DNA of 22,784 nt from contig CAYMKJ010000190.1 in assembly GCA_964391025.1 (NCBI GenBank), forward strand, positions 1 to 22,784, written 5' to 3'. Position numbers and translations under genes: made by a program. Positions 1 to 5,853 of the stretch are shown piece after piece (position 1 is the first letter of the stretch; every line of letters starts with the position of its first letter). A model generated the notes under the pieces. It saw only the letters and a list, made by a program, of their open reading frames with translations, ran no database searches and was not told the DNA's origin. This stretch comes from SHZI01 sp964391025 (GTDB lineage: Bacteria > Pseudomonadota > Gammaproteobacteria > Steroidobacterales > GCA-2729495).

Positions 1-182
1 ACGTTTTTGTTACCGTTGATCGCAATTTGGCCTTTCAGCAGAACATTCCGAAGTTCTCTCTGGCCGTCATCCTTGTCCATTCCGTTAGCAACCGTCTATC
101 CGATCTAATTCGGCTTGTGCCGGACATTCAGAGCGCCATCCCAAACGCAATGCGCGGGGCAGTCACGAATGTCGGCCGCTAA
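1..182 (+). CDS. C-terminal part of a DUF5615/PIN-like cassette protein (5' cut by window)
   Basis: An open frame enters from the left edge in frame 3 (first full codon at 3) and ends with TAA at 180-182, giving 59 visible residues. The visible protein contains VTVDRNLAFQQN, then a hydrophobic LAVILVHSVSNRLSDL stretch, and ends in NVGR. This resembles the C-terminal half of small DUF5615/PIN-like predicted nucleases (the type that begins MRFLLDE), whose C-terminal part usually reads LTVDxNLxxQQN followed by SNRxxDLxxLVP. Such proteins are usually toxin-like components of small two-gene modules. The stop codon lies inside the R'' box of the attC at 177-230, as expected for compact integron cassette cargo. 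Family assignment is from remembered motif similarity and the start is missing, so the identity is moderate. That it is coding is well supported. Confidence 0.6.
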   Translation, partial: VFVTVDRNLAFQQNIPKFSLAVILVHSVSNRLSDLIRLVPDIQSAIPNAMRGAVTNVGR

Positions 183-230
183 CCAATCGCTTAACCGGTC
201 GCCGAGCGCCGGTGAGCTCAACCGTTGAGG
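177..230 (+). other. Integron attC recombination site of the upstream cassette, apparently interrupted at R'
   Basis: The layout matches attC architecture. R'' is CGCTAAC at 177-183, followed by spacer CAATC. The L'' arm GCTTAACCGGTCGC is at about 189-202, a CGA turn follows, then the L' arm GCGCCGGTGAGC at about 206-217. A TCAACC spacer leads to GTT at 224-226. The arms pair except for two extra unpaired bases in L'', and such extrahelical bases are typical of attC. After GTT the sequence enters an inverted-repeat element (227-384). The next GTT, GTTATGC at 385-391, fits as the displaced R' box. The site is short (about 54 bp). Confidence 0.65.
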
Positions 231-384
231 CTGTAGAAAAAGCCCCTCCGGAAAAATCGAACTGCCCCGCGCGGAAAAAGGCTTCGTAAAATGACGCGCA
301 TTGAACGATCGCTGGTCCAGGAAGGGTCAAGAGACTGTCGAAATGGATGTCCTTCGACCCCTCAGGGACTTTTTCTACACCCTC
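227..384. mobile_element. 158-bp MITE-like element inserted at an attC R' box
   Basis: The left end GAGGCTGTAGAAAAAG (227-242) and the reverse complement of the right end, GAGGGTGTAGAAAAAG (369-384), match at 15 of 16 positions. The similarity continues to about 21 of 25. A subterminal GTCGAA...TTCGAC repeat lies near the right end (about 336-357). No transposase frame fits inside. GTT occurs immediately outside both ends (224-226 and 385-387), compatible with a 3-bp target duplication or with insertion at the cassette recombination triplet. The parent family is not identified. IS1182-like ends are one possibility from memory, unproven. Confidence 0.6.
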
Positions 385-431
385 GTTATGCGGCGAGTTG
401 ATACGCCACCGAATTCTGTTGAGCAACTACC

Positions 432-668
432 GTGAAGACGACAGCTTACTTTGATGCGGTGCGAATACGCCCAGACCGTGCACAGATCACGGATGCCTGG
501 ATCGAGCGCGCGATAACTGCGCCAATCCGTGAACTTCGGCAGCAGGACGGCCGGATTCGGCACTGGATCCAGGTGCCGGAGATGGACAATCGCTATCTTC
601 GGGTTATGTTGTTAGGAGACGGTGAGACCGACCACAACGCATTCTTTGACCGCAGGTTCGCGCCATGA
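432..668 (+). CDS. Small cassette protein of unknown family, toxin-like partner of DUF2283
   Basis: A 78-residue protein starting with GTG and overlapping the next gene by four bases (ATGA), so the pair is probably translationally coupled. It is basic and rich in Arg and Asp, with a central RIRHWIQVPEMDNRYLRVMLLGDGETDHNAFFDRRF block. Short genes in this position before a DUF2283 gene are common and are usually viewed as toxin-like members of TA-type modules, often DUF4258 or similar. I do not recognise a defined domain and see no clear catalytic motif. No good Shine-Dalgarno precedes the GTG. Translation might be driven from cassette-borne or array promoters. Confidence 0.7.
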   Translation: MKTTAYFDAVRIRPDRAQITDAWIERAITAPIRELRQQDGRIRHWIQVPEMDNRYLRVMLLGDGETDHNAFFDRRFAP

Positions 669-862
669 AAGTTCGCTACTTCGCGGAGACCGATACGCTG
701 CTGATCGAGTTCCGAGACGCGCCCGTATCGGAGACTCGTGATCTGGACGAGAACACAATCCTGGACGTGGATGCACAGGGCAACATCTGCGCCATCACGG
801 TCGAACACGCGTCGAAGCGCGCAGGCGCCCCGGACTTCTCCTACGAGCAAGTCGCCGCATAA
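665..862 (+). CDS. DUF2283 family protein, antitoxin-like
   Basis: A 65-residue acidic protein starting MKVRYFAETDTLLIEF, with the DUF2283 layout: KVxYdxexDtLxIxf, then xETRDLDENTILDVDAQGNICAITVEHAS. DUF2283 proteins are small beta-rich proteins of unsettled biochemical role. They are usually the second gene of a pair whose first gene is toxin-like, which is the arrangement here. The ATG overlaps the stop of the preceding gene. The TAA stop (860-862) sits within the R'' box of the attC, so coding sequence and recombination site are packed without spare bases. Confidence 0.82.
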   Translation: MKVRYFAETDTLLIEFRDAPVSETRDLDENTILDVDAQGNICAITVEHASKRAGAPDFSYEQVAA

Positions 863-929
863 CAGCGCGTTCGAGCGGGCCGGATAGTTCCTTCGCACTG
901 CGCCCGGCCGATCAACGCAAACGTTAGTT
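857..929 (+). other. Integron attC recombination site (73 bp)
   Basis: R'' is GCATAAC (857-863) and R' is GTTAGTT (923-929). The L'' arm GCGTTCGAGCGGGCCGG (866-882) pairs with the L' arm CCGGCCGATCAACGC (904-918), apart from two bases that bulge from L''. A 21-base terminal segment separates the arms. The TAACAGCGCGTTCGAGC block has the general look of known attC sites. No integrase is present in the window. Confidence 0.75.
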
Positions 930-981
930 GACCTTGTGACGGCCCTAGCAAACCATGAACTGCCCCGTGTAGAACACATGC

Positions 982-1025
982 TCCGAAGAGCAGGACGGTT
1001 TCGATCAAACCTTCTTGCCGTCGGA
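982..1025. repeat. Imperfect hairpin between the cassette end and the GFA gene
   Basis: TCCGA (982-986) pairs with TCGGA (1021-1025). Inside, a 12-base arm ending GGTTT pairs at about 10 of 12 positions with AAACCTTCTTGC. The loop is about 5 bases and no T-run follows, so it is not a standard terminator. The rest of 930-1128 (about 200 bases) shows no convincing gene. Confidence 0.35.
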
Positions 1026-1128
1026 TACTGGAGAAATTTCCCGTACGCGAGTCGGGGCGCTTTACGAAGTGAATAGGTTTCCCAATAAGGCGCTCCACCG
1101 GTCGCATGGCGCGGCCATCACGCGGCCA

Positions 1129-1536
1129 ATGCAAACGTACCTCGGCACCTGTCACTGCGGAGCCGTGCGCTTCGAGATCGAGACAGACTTCCCGGAACTC
1201 ACCCGGTGCGACTGCTCGATCTGCCGCCGAAAGAACGCACTCATGGTCAAGGTGCACGAAAGTCAGTTTCGGCTCCTCGCCGGCGAAGAGTCGATCACCG
1301 AGTACCAGTTTCACACCAGGACGGCCCGGCACTTCTTCTGCAAGGTCTGCGGCATCTACCCGTTTCACCGCAAGCGGGTGACGCCCGACACTTTCGGAAT
1401 TAATGTTTACTGCCTGCACGACTTCGACCCCACGGGCATTCCTGTCCGTCAGGCCGACAAGCTTCCTACCCCGCAGCCCGCCGCCGCGTGTACGGCACTA
1501 CTTCCAGGTGCCGCTCCTCCAGGTGGCAAAGCTTGA
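1129..1536 (+). CDS. GFA/CENP-V domain zinc protein with abnormal C-terminal tail
   Basis: This encodes a glutathione-dependent formaldehyde-activating (GFA/Mss4-like) fold. From the ATG at 1129 the protein has the family's cysteine pattern: C8xC10, C27xC29xxC32 and C71xxC74, which bind structural and active-site zinc. It also has the GxCHCGAVRFE opening and FHR...FGINVYCL near the end. Starts further upstream only add unconserved sequence. The domain seems complete to about PVRQADKL. The last ~23 residues are Ala/Pro-rich and are encoded antisense to the 3' end of aceK (overlap 1466-1536), which suggests the natural stop was lost at a junction. Substrate is unknown. GFA proteins are widespread in cassettes and in accessory DNA. 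Confidence 0.8.
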   Translation: MQTYLGTCHCGAVRFEIETDFPELTRCDCSICRRKNALMVKVHESQFRLLAGEESITEYQFHTRTARHFFCKVCGIYPFHRKRVTPDTFGINVYCLHDFDPTGIPVRQADKLPTPQPAAACTALLPGAAPPGGKA

Positions 1537-3190
1537 GCTTCCGCCAGTAGTCGGCCGTCAGCAAATCGGCGTTATGGCGGAGGAATTCCTCGAGCAGCTC
1601 ACCCCGCAAACCGAGAAACTCAAGAAACTGCTCAGGGAACACATCGGTCGAGCCCACGAAGAACCAGGGCTCCGCACGCATCTCGTCCTCATCGTCCCGG
1701 GCTGTCGGCAGGTCGCGGAAGGAGCATTCGGTGACCAGGCACAGCTCGTCGTAGTCGTAGAAGACCACGCGCCCGTGCCGGGAGACGCCGAAGTTCTTCA
1801 GCAGCAGATCGCCGGGAAAGACGTTGCTCAGCGCCAGATCGCGAATGGTCTGCCCGTAGTCACGAATGGCGCGTCGCGCCGCATCCGGGCTGGCCTCGCG
1901 CAAAAAGACATTCAGCGGCTTCATGCGCCGCTCCATGTAGCAATGGCTGATGATCAGGTCGTCGCCTTCGATTCGGCAGGTGCCTGAGGCGGACGTCAGC
2001 AGTTCCTCGAGCAGTTCGGGTGAAAAGCGGGCCTTCGGAAAACGCACTTGCCGGAATTCCTGGGCATCCACCAGCCTGCCCACCCGGTCGTGCTGGAAGA
2101 CGAACTGGTATTTTTGCATCACCTCTTCGCGGGATGCCGTCTTGGGCTCCGCAAAGCGGTCGCGGATCACCTTGAAAACGAGCTCCGACGAATAGAGCGT
2201 GAAAACGATCATCACCATGCCCCGAATTCCCTCGGCATGCACAAAGGAATCCGTGGACCTCGCCAGGTGGCGGAAGAGACTGCGATAGCGTTCAGTCTTG
2301 CCCTGCTTGGCTCGGCCAAGAACCGTGTAGATCTCGTCCACCGGCTTGCCCGGCATGATCGAGCTCAAGTACTGGACGGCCGGCTCAACCGCCGGCAGGT
2401 CCGCGTGAAAGTACGACCGGGAAAAGCCGAACAGCGGCCTGACCTCGTACTCGGACATCATGACCGCATCAGCCACAATGCCGCTGTCCGGGTGGGCAAA
2501 AGCGATGACGAGCGGCAGCATCCACCCATCGCCCGCCACTCTCCCAACGAGGAAGGCCCGGGTGGCCCGATAGAAGACCGGTTGCAGAACTTCAAGCTGG
2601 AGTCCCTCGATGGTGAGGGACCTTGCCTTCACTATTGCCGCAATCTCCTCAGCAATAAAGCGCGCCGTGGCTGACGAATCCGCGAAGTGCCGCGCCCACG
2701 GCACACCAGCAATAAGATGCTCGACGGCGGCCTGGAACTCCAGGCCAGGGGGTGCGGTGCGCAGCGGCAGTTCCGCGGGCTTCAGGGCGGCGTGGCTTTC
2801 CCCTTGCTCGTCAGCGACGCTGGCAAATTCTACATCCCGGTTCATCCCCACCGTCTTGAACACTTTCCGGGTGAGCGAGTTAAAGAAGGTGGCGTCGAAC
2901 TTGCGATCGGGGCAAGTGGCAATCAGGCTCGCAAACTCGGCCTTGATCTCGCGCCACATGGACACCGCGGCGATATGCCGCCCGAGGGGCCCGACCAGAT
3001 CAGCCAGACACTTCTCCACGCGCCGGTCGTAGAGTTCGATTCGCTCGACCGCGTCCCGCTGGCCGAGCTGCCACTCCCGTTCCACGAAACGCCGCTCGGC
3101 GCGGCGGGTTATCGCCCGGAACGCGTGGTTATAGTCCTCGAAGGCCCCGAAGATCCCGGCCGCAGTCCGTCGGGCGAGTTCCTGCACCAT
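1466..3190 (-). CDS. aceK: Isocitrate dehydrogenase kinase/phosphatase
   Basis: AceK phosphorylates and dephosphorylates isocitrate dehydrogenase, steering isocitrate between the TCA cycle and the glyoxylate shunt. The regulatory half covers roughly residues 1-300. The kinase half holds the GRAKQGKTERYR segment, GIRGMVMIVFTL followed by VFKVIRDRF with the ATP-site Lys (about K340), and NVFPGDLLLKNFGV with the catalytic Asp (about D461), then VVFYDYDE. With the ATG at 3190 the protein has 574 residues and these residues align with K336 and D457 of the 578-residue E. coli enzyme. A TTG at 3232 is possible, but it would lie in the loop of the aceA-aceK stem-loop and adds nonconserved residues. 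It follows aceA by about 50 bases. Confidence 0.95.
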   Translation of the reverse strand: MVQELARRTAAGIFGAFEDYNHAFRAITRRAERRFVEREWQLGQRDAVERIELYDRRVEKCLADLVGPLGRHIAAVSMWREIKAEFASLIATCPDRKFDATFFNSLTRKVFKTVGMNRDVEFASVADEQGESHAALKPAELPLRTAPPGLEFQAAVEHLIAGVPWARHFADSSATARFIAEEIAAIVKARSLTIEGLQLEVLQPVFYRATRAFLVGRVAGDGWMLPLVIAFAHPDSGIVADAVMMSEYEVRPLFGFSRSYFHADLPAVEPAVQYLSSIMPGKPVDEIYTVLGRAKQGKTERYRSLFRHLARSTDSFVHAEGIRGMVMIVFTLYSSELVFKVIRDRFAEPKTASREEVMQKYQFVFQHDRVGRLVDAQEFRQVRFPKARFSPELLEELLTSASGTCRIEGDDLIISHCYMERRMKPLNVFLREASPDAARRAIRDYGQTIRDLALSNVFPGDLLLKNFGVSRHGRVVFYDYDELCLVTECSFRDLPTARDDEDEMRAEPWFFVGSTDVFPEQFLEFLGLRGELLEEFLRHNADLLTADYWRKLKLCHLEERHLEVVPYTRRRAAG

Positions 3191-3221
3191 GCGACGCCGG
3201 GCTAGGGCCGTCCATCTCGCA

Positions 3222-3239
3222 GGCGTTCGCAAGAACGCC
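3222..3239 (-). promoter_or_regulatory. Perfect stem-loop between aceA and aceK
   Basis: On the transcribed strand GGCGTTC-TTGC-GAACGCC forms a 7-bp perfect stem with a 4-base loop. It begins at the last base of the aceA stop codon and ends about 30 bases before the aceK ATG. In E. coli the aceA-aceK interval also holds stem-loop sequences associated with much lower aceK expression than aceA. A similar role as processing, attenuation or RNA-stability element is inferred. Confidence 0.55.
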
Positions 3240-4528
3240 TAGTGGCTACCGGGGCCATGGAACTGCTCGGCTTCCGTACTGCCCTTCAAGGCCGTTGTCG
3301 ACGTGTCGCCCGAAATTACGGTCTGCACGGCGTCAAAGTACCCGGTGCCCACGAACGCCTGGTGCTTCGCCGCCCGGAACCCGTGCTGTTCGTTGGCAAA
3401 CTCCCGCTCCTGCAGTTCCGAATAGGCCTGCATGCCGGACTGCTTGTAGGCACGGGCCAGCTCGAACATGGAGAGGTTGAGTGCGTGCCAGCCGGCCAGC
3501 GTGATGAACTGGTAGCGGTAGCCCATGCCAGCGAGCCTCTCCCGGAACTCCTTCAACTGCGCGGCCGGCAAGTTGGCCTTCCAGTTAAAGGACGGCGAGC
3601 AGTTGTAGGACAGGAGCTTGCCCGGGAACTTCGCGTGAATGGCCTTGGCGAAGCGCTCCGCCTGGACCAGATCGGGCTTGGACGTCTCGCACCAGAGCAG
3701 ATCGGCATAGGGCGCATAGGACAGGCCTCGATCGATGGCCTGGTCGAGTCCGGCACGGACTTCGTAGAACCCATCGTTGGTGCGGCTGCCCGTGAGGAAC
3801 TTGTGGTCACGCTCGTCGTAATCAGCCTGGAGCAGGTTGGCCGCGTCCGCATCCGTGCGGGCGATGAGCACCGTCGGCACACCCATCACATCGGCAGCGA
3901 GACGGGCCGCCACGAGCTTGTTGATGGCGTCCTGGGTCGGCACCAGCACCTTGCCGCCCATGTGACCACACTTCTTGGCCGACGACAGCTGGTCCTCGAA
4001 GTGCACGCCGGCGGCGCCGGCACGAATCATGGCCTTCATCAACTCGAAGGCATTCAGGTTGCCGCCGAAACCGGCCTCGGCGTCGGCGATGATCGGTGCC
4101 AGCCAGTCGATGCGTGTATCGCTTGCCATGTGATGGATCTGGTCGGTACGCAACAGTGCGTTGTTGATGCGCTCCACCATCTTCGGCACGGAGTCGACGG
4201 CGTAGAGGCTCTGGTCTGGGTACATGTCGCCCGTGCTGTTGCCGTCACCGGCCACCTGCCACCCGGAACAGTAGATGGCTTTCAATCCGGCCTGCACTTC
4301 CTCGACGGCCTGGTTACCCGTGAGTGCGCCCAACGCCGAAACGACCTTTTCCGAGTGCAGCAGGCTCCAGAACTTCTCCGCACCGAGCCTGGCCAGGCTG
4401 TATTCGATGTGGACGGAGCCCCGGAGACGGACCACGTCCGTCGCGGAGTACGGGCGCGTCACGCCCTTCCACCGGGAGCTGTCGGTCCATTCGCGCTGGA
4501 GTTGTTCGGCGTCGTTGGGCTTGGTCAT
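3239..4528 (-). CDS. aceA: Isocitrate lyase
   Basis: This enzyme cleaves isocitrate to glyoxylate and succinate, the first step of the glyoxylate shunt used for growth on acetate and fatty acids. The protein has 429 residues (E. coli 434). It contains the hallmark KKCGHMGGKVLVPT motif with catalytic Cys187, a VHFEDQ metal/substrate region at about 175-180, the IARTDADAA segment and SYNCSPSFNWK. The ATG at 4528 is preceded by GGAAG at suitable spacing. It is followed by aceK on the same strand and preceded by an EVE-domain gene. No malate synthase gene is in the window. A palindromic operator candidate lies 91-106 bases upstream of the start. Confidence 0.97.
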   Translation of the reverse strand: MTKPNDAEQLQREWTDSSRWKGVTRPYSATDVVRLRGSVHIEYSLARLGAEKFWSLLHSEKVVSALGALTGNQAVEEVQAGLKAIYCSGWQVAGDGNSTGDMYPDQSLYAVDSVPKMVERINNALLRTDQIHHMASDTRIDWLAPIIADAEAGFGGNLNAFELMKAMIRAGAAGVHFEDQLSSAKKCGHMGGKVLVPTQDAINKLVAARLAADVMGVPTVLIARTDADAANLLQADYDERDHKFLTGSRTNDGFYEVRAGLDQAIDRGLSYAPYADLLWCETSKPDLVQAERFAKAIHAKFPGKLLSYNCSPSFNWKANLPAAQLKEFRERLAGMGYRYQFITLAGWHALNLSMFELARAYKQSGMQAYSELQEREFANEQHGFRAAKHQAFVGTGYFDAVQTVISGDTSTTALKGSTEAEQFHGPGSH

Positions 4529-4618
4529 GGAAATGCTTCCGGTTGTTTAGTGTTAAGTATCCGGGTCGGTGCGGCACCGGCCGGGATGGAAGGGATTTTG
4601 ACCTTCAGACTCTACGAC

Positions 4619-4634
4619 AATTGTGAGCACAATT
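4619..4634. promoter_or_regulatory. Palindromic operator candidate upstream of aceA
   Basis: AATTGTGAGCACAATT has two perfect 7-base arms around a central AG and is AT-rich compared with its surroundings. It lies between the EVE gene and aceA, in the only stretch where an aceA promoter could sit. It looks like a half-site pair for a dimeric repressor, but does not fit a CRP site (TGTGA-N6-TCACA). The binding regulator is unknown. Confidence 0.5.
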
Positions 4635-4714
4635 TCACCCCAAAGCTCTCAGGGTGCGGTTATTTCCGGTCGGGGGCCTGCAGCGGGGTGCGAACGTGCT
4701 GCCGGTCGGTGTTC

Positions 4715-5176
4715 CTACCCGAGCACCGTCAGCGAAAGAATCAGGTTTGCTTCGGCCTCAGTCACAGGCGTGACCGATAACCGGTTGCCGCGACGGAGAA
4801 TCTGCATCCCGGCCAGTTCGGGGTGCCGACGGAGTGCGTCCAGGGAGAGCGGTCGCCCGAACTGGCTCTTGAACCGGACATCCAGGGCCAGCCAGGCTGG
4901 CGTCTCCCGCCGGCTCTTTGGATCGAAATATCCGGACTGCCGCTCGAACTGGGTCGGATCGGGGTAAGCGGGGCCGGCGACAGTCATGGCACCAACGATG
5001 CCCGGTTCGTCACAGCTGGAGTGGTAGAAAAAGGCCAGGTCGCCCTTCGCGAAGTCGTCCCGGAACATATTCCGGATCTGGTAGTTGCGGACGCCGCCCC
5101 AGCTCGTCCGCTTGTCCCTCTGCAGATCGTCGATGCCGTACACCGACGGTTCGGACTTCATCAGCCAATACTTCAT
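4715..5176 (-). CDS. EVE domain-containing protein (thymocyte nuclear protein 1-like)
   Basis: A 153-residue single-domain protein. The EVE fold is related to PUA and YTH and is thought to bind modified nucleic-acid bases. Visible family signatures are MKYWLMKSEPSVYGIDDL at the start, WGGVRNYQIRNMFRD, the GDLAFFYHSSCDEPGIVG core, YFDPKS, and W followed by LDVRF at about residue 95. The length is typical. It lies directly upstream of aceA on the same strand with a 186-base gap that holds the operator candidate, so it is probably a separate transcription unit. Its cellular role is not established. Confidence 0.9.
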   Translation of the reverse strand: MKYWLMKSEPSVYGIDDLQRDKRTSWGGVRNYQIRNMFRDDFAKGDLAFFYHSSCDEPGIVGAMTVAGPAYPDPTQFERQSGYFDPKSRRETPAWLALDVRFKSQFGRPLSLDALRRHPELAGMQILRRGNRLSVTPVTEAEANLILSLTVLG

Positions 5177-5280
5177 CAGGTCAGCCAGAGGATTCCGCGA
5201 TCCCCGCAGTATATCGCCAGCAATTGAGGAGACCGGGTTGAACGGGCATCATGGGCCGGGGCATTCACGGGGGGGTACCC

Positions 5281-5853
5281 ATGCTCGGCCGGCTGCAGGA
5301 TCTGGTAGTTCGCATATCGCAGACCTGGTGGCTTTATCTCATCGTCCTCCTGCTGTTCATCGGTTCGCTCCGGGCCCTGACCCGAATTGGCGACCACTTC
5401 CCGGCGTACGCTGGCGGTGCGACACCCTTCGACCTGCAGAATGATCTCCGTGCGGACCAGGTCTATCCACAGCTGGCCGGCTACACGGCACAGGCCCGGG
5501 AGCTTTACTACGCCTTCACCCTGATCGACTACGCCTTCCCGTTCTTCGCGGGCCTCTTCATCACCGCCACTGTGGCGTTTGCCTTGCGCAACAGCCTGCC
5601 CCGGCTCTATGCCGCTCTGGTGGCCCGCAAGCTGCTGCTGGTGTTGATGCTGGCCACCGCCTTCGACTGGCTGGAAAACGTCGCGGCGCTGTCGACGATT
5701 GTCCTCTACCCCACTGAGGTCGGCTGGCTGCCCGTGCTGCTCGTGGTCGCTAAAGAGTGCAAGCTGGCTGCCCTGATGGTCAGCAACGTCGTTATGTTCG
5801 CGGCACTCCTGGGCGCCGCGGGTTACTGGCTATTGAGGCGGATCCGCCGCTAG
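5281..5853 (+). CDS. Small integral membrane protein of unknown function
   Basis: The protein has 190 residues from the ATG at 5281, which has a G-rich Shine-Dalgarno (GGGGGG) a few bases before it. An in-frame ATG at 5251 lacks one. About four membrane helices are visible: WWLYLIVLLLFIGSL near the N-terminus, then a soluble loop of about 55 residues, a YAFPFFAGLFITATVAFAL helix, LLLVLMLATAFDWLENVAAL, and a C-terminal LAALMVSNVVMFAALLGAAGYWLL followed by RRIRR. I do not recognise the family. It is divergent from the EVE gene and convergent with the MFS gene, overlapping that stop codon by four bases. Confidence 0.8.
   Translation: MLGRLQDLVVRISQTWWLYLIVLLLFIGSLRALTRIGDHFPAYAGGATPFDLQNDLRADQVYPQLAGYTAQARELYYAFTLIDYAFPFFAGLFITATVAFALRNSLPRLYAALVARKLLLVLMLATAFDWLENVAALSTIVLYPTEVGWLPVLLVVAKECKLAALMVSNVVMFAALLGAAGYWLLRRIRR

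Larger units (their letters stand above)
386..923 (+). mobile_element. Complete integron gene cassette with two-gene cargo
   Basis: The cassette begins at G^TTATGC (385-391) and ends at the G of R' (923). The attC R'' box at its end, GCATAAC (857-863), is the exact reverse complement of GTTATGC at its beginning. This is the signature expected when a cassette circularises, because R'' pairs with the cassette's own first bases. The cargo is two overlapping genes on the plus strand that fill almost the whole unit. No integrase gene or attI is visible, so this is a part of an array whose platform lies to the left or elsewhere. Confidence 0.7.

Noticed and set aside
224..385. The inverted-repeat segment as a separate miniature cassette
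   Set aside because: Its start GTTGAGG has no matching R'' and there is no attC fold at its right end, so an inserted element fits better.
163..426. 87-residue minus-strand frame across the inverted-repeat element
   Set aside because: It reads straight through both element ends, has no family resemblance I can defend, and is probably a chance frame in element DNA.
841..1419. 192-residue minus-strand frame opposite the GFA gene
   Set aside because: It overlaps the cysteine-rich GFA domain on the other strand; low-complexity antisense translation without domains.
4622..4637. CRP-type site upstream of aceA
   Set aside because: TGTGA is present but the second half reads TTTCA at six-base spacing, not TCACA; the symmetric 16-mer explains the sequence better.
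3242..4780. 512-residue plus-strand frame opposite aceA
   Set aside because: Antisense shadow of a clear isocitrate lyase; composition typical of high-GC frame shadows.
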